Shown piece after piece: positions 5,777-6,777 of a stretch of DNA of 6,777 nucleotides (the stretch's first letter is position 1; each line of letters opens with the position of its first letter). A program made the position numbers and the translations under genes. Origin of the DNA: an uncultured Oscillibacter sp. (GTDB lineage Bacteria > Bacillota_A > Clostridia > Oscillospirales > Oscillospiraceae); NCBI GenBank assembly GCA_902462475.1, contig CABQCB010000097.1, positions 1-6,777 on the forward strand. The letters are read 5' to 3'. The notes beneath the pieces were generated by a model. That model had not been told where the DNA came from. It did no database searches and saw only the letters and a list, made by a program, of their open reading frames with translations.

Positions 5777-6777
5777 ATGAACATCACCTTCAACGATACA
5801 TACGAGATCCGATCCGTCATCGGAAGAGGCGGCATGTCTACGGTGTACTTGGCTGAGCACAAGCGCCTCCATACCTGCTGGGCGGTGAAGGAGGTGCGCA
5901 AGGACCAGGGGACCCGGTTCGACTTCCTGGCGGAATCCAATATTTTGAAAAACCTGGACCACCGGATGCTGCCCCGGATCGTGGACATTTTTGAAGATGA
6001 GAGCGCCGTTTACATCGTGGAGGACTATGTGAAGGGCATCACGCTCCAGGCATTTTTGGAACGGGAGACCAGAGTGGAGGAGTCCAGGGGGGTGCAGTGG
6101 TTTCTGGACCTTTGTGATGTGCTGGACTACCTGCACCGGCAGACGCCGCACCCCATCATCTACCGGGACATGAAGCCTGCCAATATCATGCTCCAGCCGG
6201 ACGGGATGCTGAAGCTGATCGACTTCGGCATTGCCCGGGCGTACAAGCAGGAATCCGGCGGCGATACTGCCTGCATCGGTACCAAGGGCTACGCGGCCCC
6301 GGAGCAGTTCGGGACGGCCCAGACAGATGCCAGGACGGACATATACAGCCTGGGCGTAACCATGTATCACCTGCTGACCGGAAAGAGTCCCTATGCCCCG
6401 CCCTACGGTTTCGTCCCGGCCCGGCAGCTGGTGCCGTCTCTTTCCTGCGGCATTGAGCACATCCTCTCCAGGTGCGTCCAGTCCGAGCCGGAGGCCCGCT
6501 ACCAGAGCGTCGCGGAACTGGTGGACGATCTGAACCACCGGTACCGGTACGATCAGGCCTACCGGAAATCCGTGGCGGTCAGGCGGGCGAAAACCGCGCT
6601 GATTCTGGGACTGCTGGCGACGTCCGCCGCATTGATCATCAGCGGGCGCACTGTCATGGAGCGGGAGAAAGAGCAGCGGTATGTCGATCTCCTCTCCGCC
6701 GCCAGCGAGCTGTATGAAACGGACCTGGACCAGGCTGCGGCGCTGTTGGATCAGGCCCGGGATCTCTTTCCGGAGCG
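5777..6777 (+). CDS. Transmembrane serine/threonine protein kinase (Hanks type), N-terminal 333 residues; 3' end outside window
   Basis: Open from ATG 5777 to the window end with no stop. The kinase domain spans about residues 9-255 with every core element: glycine-rich loop IGRGGMSTVY (15-24), ATP-anchoring lysine in WAVKEV (K38), helix-C glutamate (E53), catalytic loop YRDMKPAN (D131, K133, N136; Tyr replaces the usual His of HRD), metal-binding DFG (149-151), activation-segment threonines T164 and T169, and APE (174-176). The conserved arginine R241 lies in EARY. It should therefore be an active RD-type kinase that phosphorylates proteins on Ser/Thr. A basic stretch (RRAK, 269-272) precedes one membrane span (about 273-289), which places the kinase domain in the cytoplasm. 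The visible extracytoplasmic start (about 290-333; LLSAASELYETDLDQAAALL, then DQARDLFPE) looks like a TPR-type helical hairpin, not PASTA. Targets and ligand are unknown. It lies 354 bases after the SLH gene, beyond a terminator, so it may be a separate transcription unit. Confidence 0.95.
   Translation, partial: MNITFNDTYEIRSVIGRGGMSTVYLAEHKRLHTCWAVKEVRKDQGTRFDFLAESNILKNLDHRMLPRIVDIFEDESAVYIVEDYVKGITLQAFLERETRVEESRGVQWFLDLCDVLDYLHRQTPHPIIYRDMKPANIMLQPDGMLKLIDFGIARAYKQESGGDTACIGTKGYAAPEQFGTAQTDARTDIYSLGVTMYHLLTGKSPYAPPYGFVPARQLVPSLSCGIEHILSRCVQSEPEARYQSVAELVDDLNHRYRYDQAYRKSVAVRRAKTALILGLLATSAALIISGRTVMEREKEQRYVDLLSAASELYETDLDQAAALLDQARDLFPE
6593..6643 (+). other. Single transmembrane segment of the kinase
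   Basis: Residues 273-289 (TALILGLLATSAALIIS) are uncharged and hydrophobic. They are preceded by RRAK and followed by a charged, soluble-looking sequence. By the positive-inside rule the kinase domain is cytoplasmic and the C-terminal part is outside. Confidence 0.88.

Noticed and set aside
5476..5856. Plus-strand open frame of 126 codons spanning the intergenic region and the kinase start
   Set aside because: It would have to be translated through the terminator stem, has a weak GTG start and overlaps the kinase in another frame. An internal ATG at 5698 has GGGGGAAG directly against it, with no proper spacing.
5495..6538. Minus-strand open frame (347 codons) opposite the kinase
   Set aside because: It runs through the terminator hairpin and is antisense to an unmistakable kinase domain. 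There is no recognisable motif or ribosome binding site.

Overview
The window carries three genes on the + strand. They are the 3' part of a beta-propeller (WD40/PQQ-like) protein (to 1618), a complete secreted S-layer-homology (SLH) surface protein of 1263 residues (1631-5422), and the 5' part of a membrane-anchored serine/threonine protein kinase (from 5777, running off the window end). No RNA gene, mobile element, CRISPR array or phage feature is visible. The GC-rich coding sequence, the strong AGGAGG-type ribosome binding sites, the SLH domains of a monoderm-type surface protein and the style of the Ala/Leu-rich signal peptide all suggest a GC-rich member of the Clostridia. The Oscillospiraceae (Flavonifractor/Oscillibacter-like gut bacteria) are the best guess. 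This placement is inference, not proof.

Region by region: 1-1618 is a C-terminal propeller fragment with about a dozen blade-like repeats; its N-terminus, and any effector domain there, lies outside the window. Its TAA stop is embedded in the Shine-Dalgarno sequence of the SLH gene (TAAGGAGGG), so the two genes are almost certainly co-transcribed and possibly translationally coupled. The SLH protein has a signal peptide, an acidic low-complexity spacer made of four near-identical 12-residue (36-bp) repeats, a long mostly beta ectodomain, a He_PIG-type Ig-like module, a CBM_X2-like module, a Gly/Ser linker and three C-terminal SLH motifs for wall attachment.

The 354-bp gap at 5423-5776 holds a strong intrinsic terminator (5515-5560). 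It is followed by a GC-rich leader with a 15-bp hairpin (5624-5657) whose right arm could instead pair with a segment close to the kinase start. No convincing sigma-A promoter was found in the gap.

The kinase has all the core catalytic motifs and then a single membrane span. Its extracytoplasmic part begins with a TPR-like helical segment, not the PASTA repeats of the classic PrkC/StkP kinases. Taken together, the window looks like part of a cell-envelope module: a propeller protein probably used for protein interaction, a wall-anchored surface protein, and a transmembrane kinase that could sense envelope conditions. The functional link between the kinase and the first two genes rests only on proximity and orientation, because a terminator separates them.
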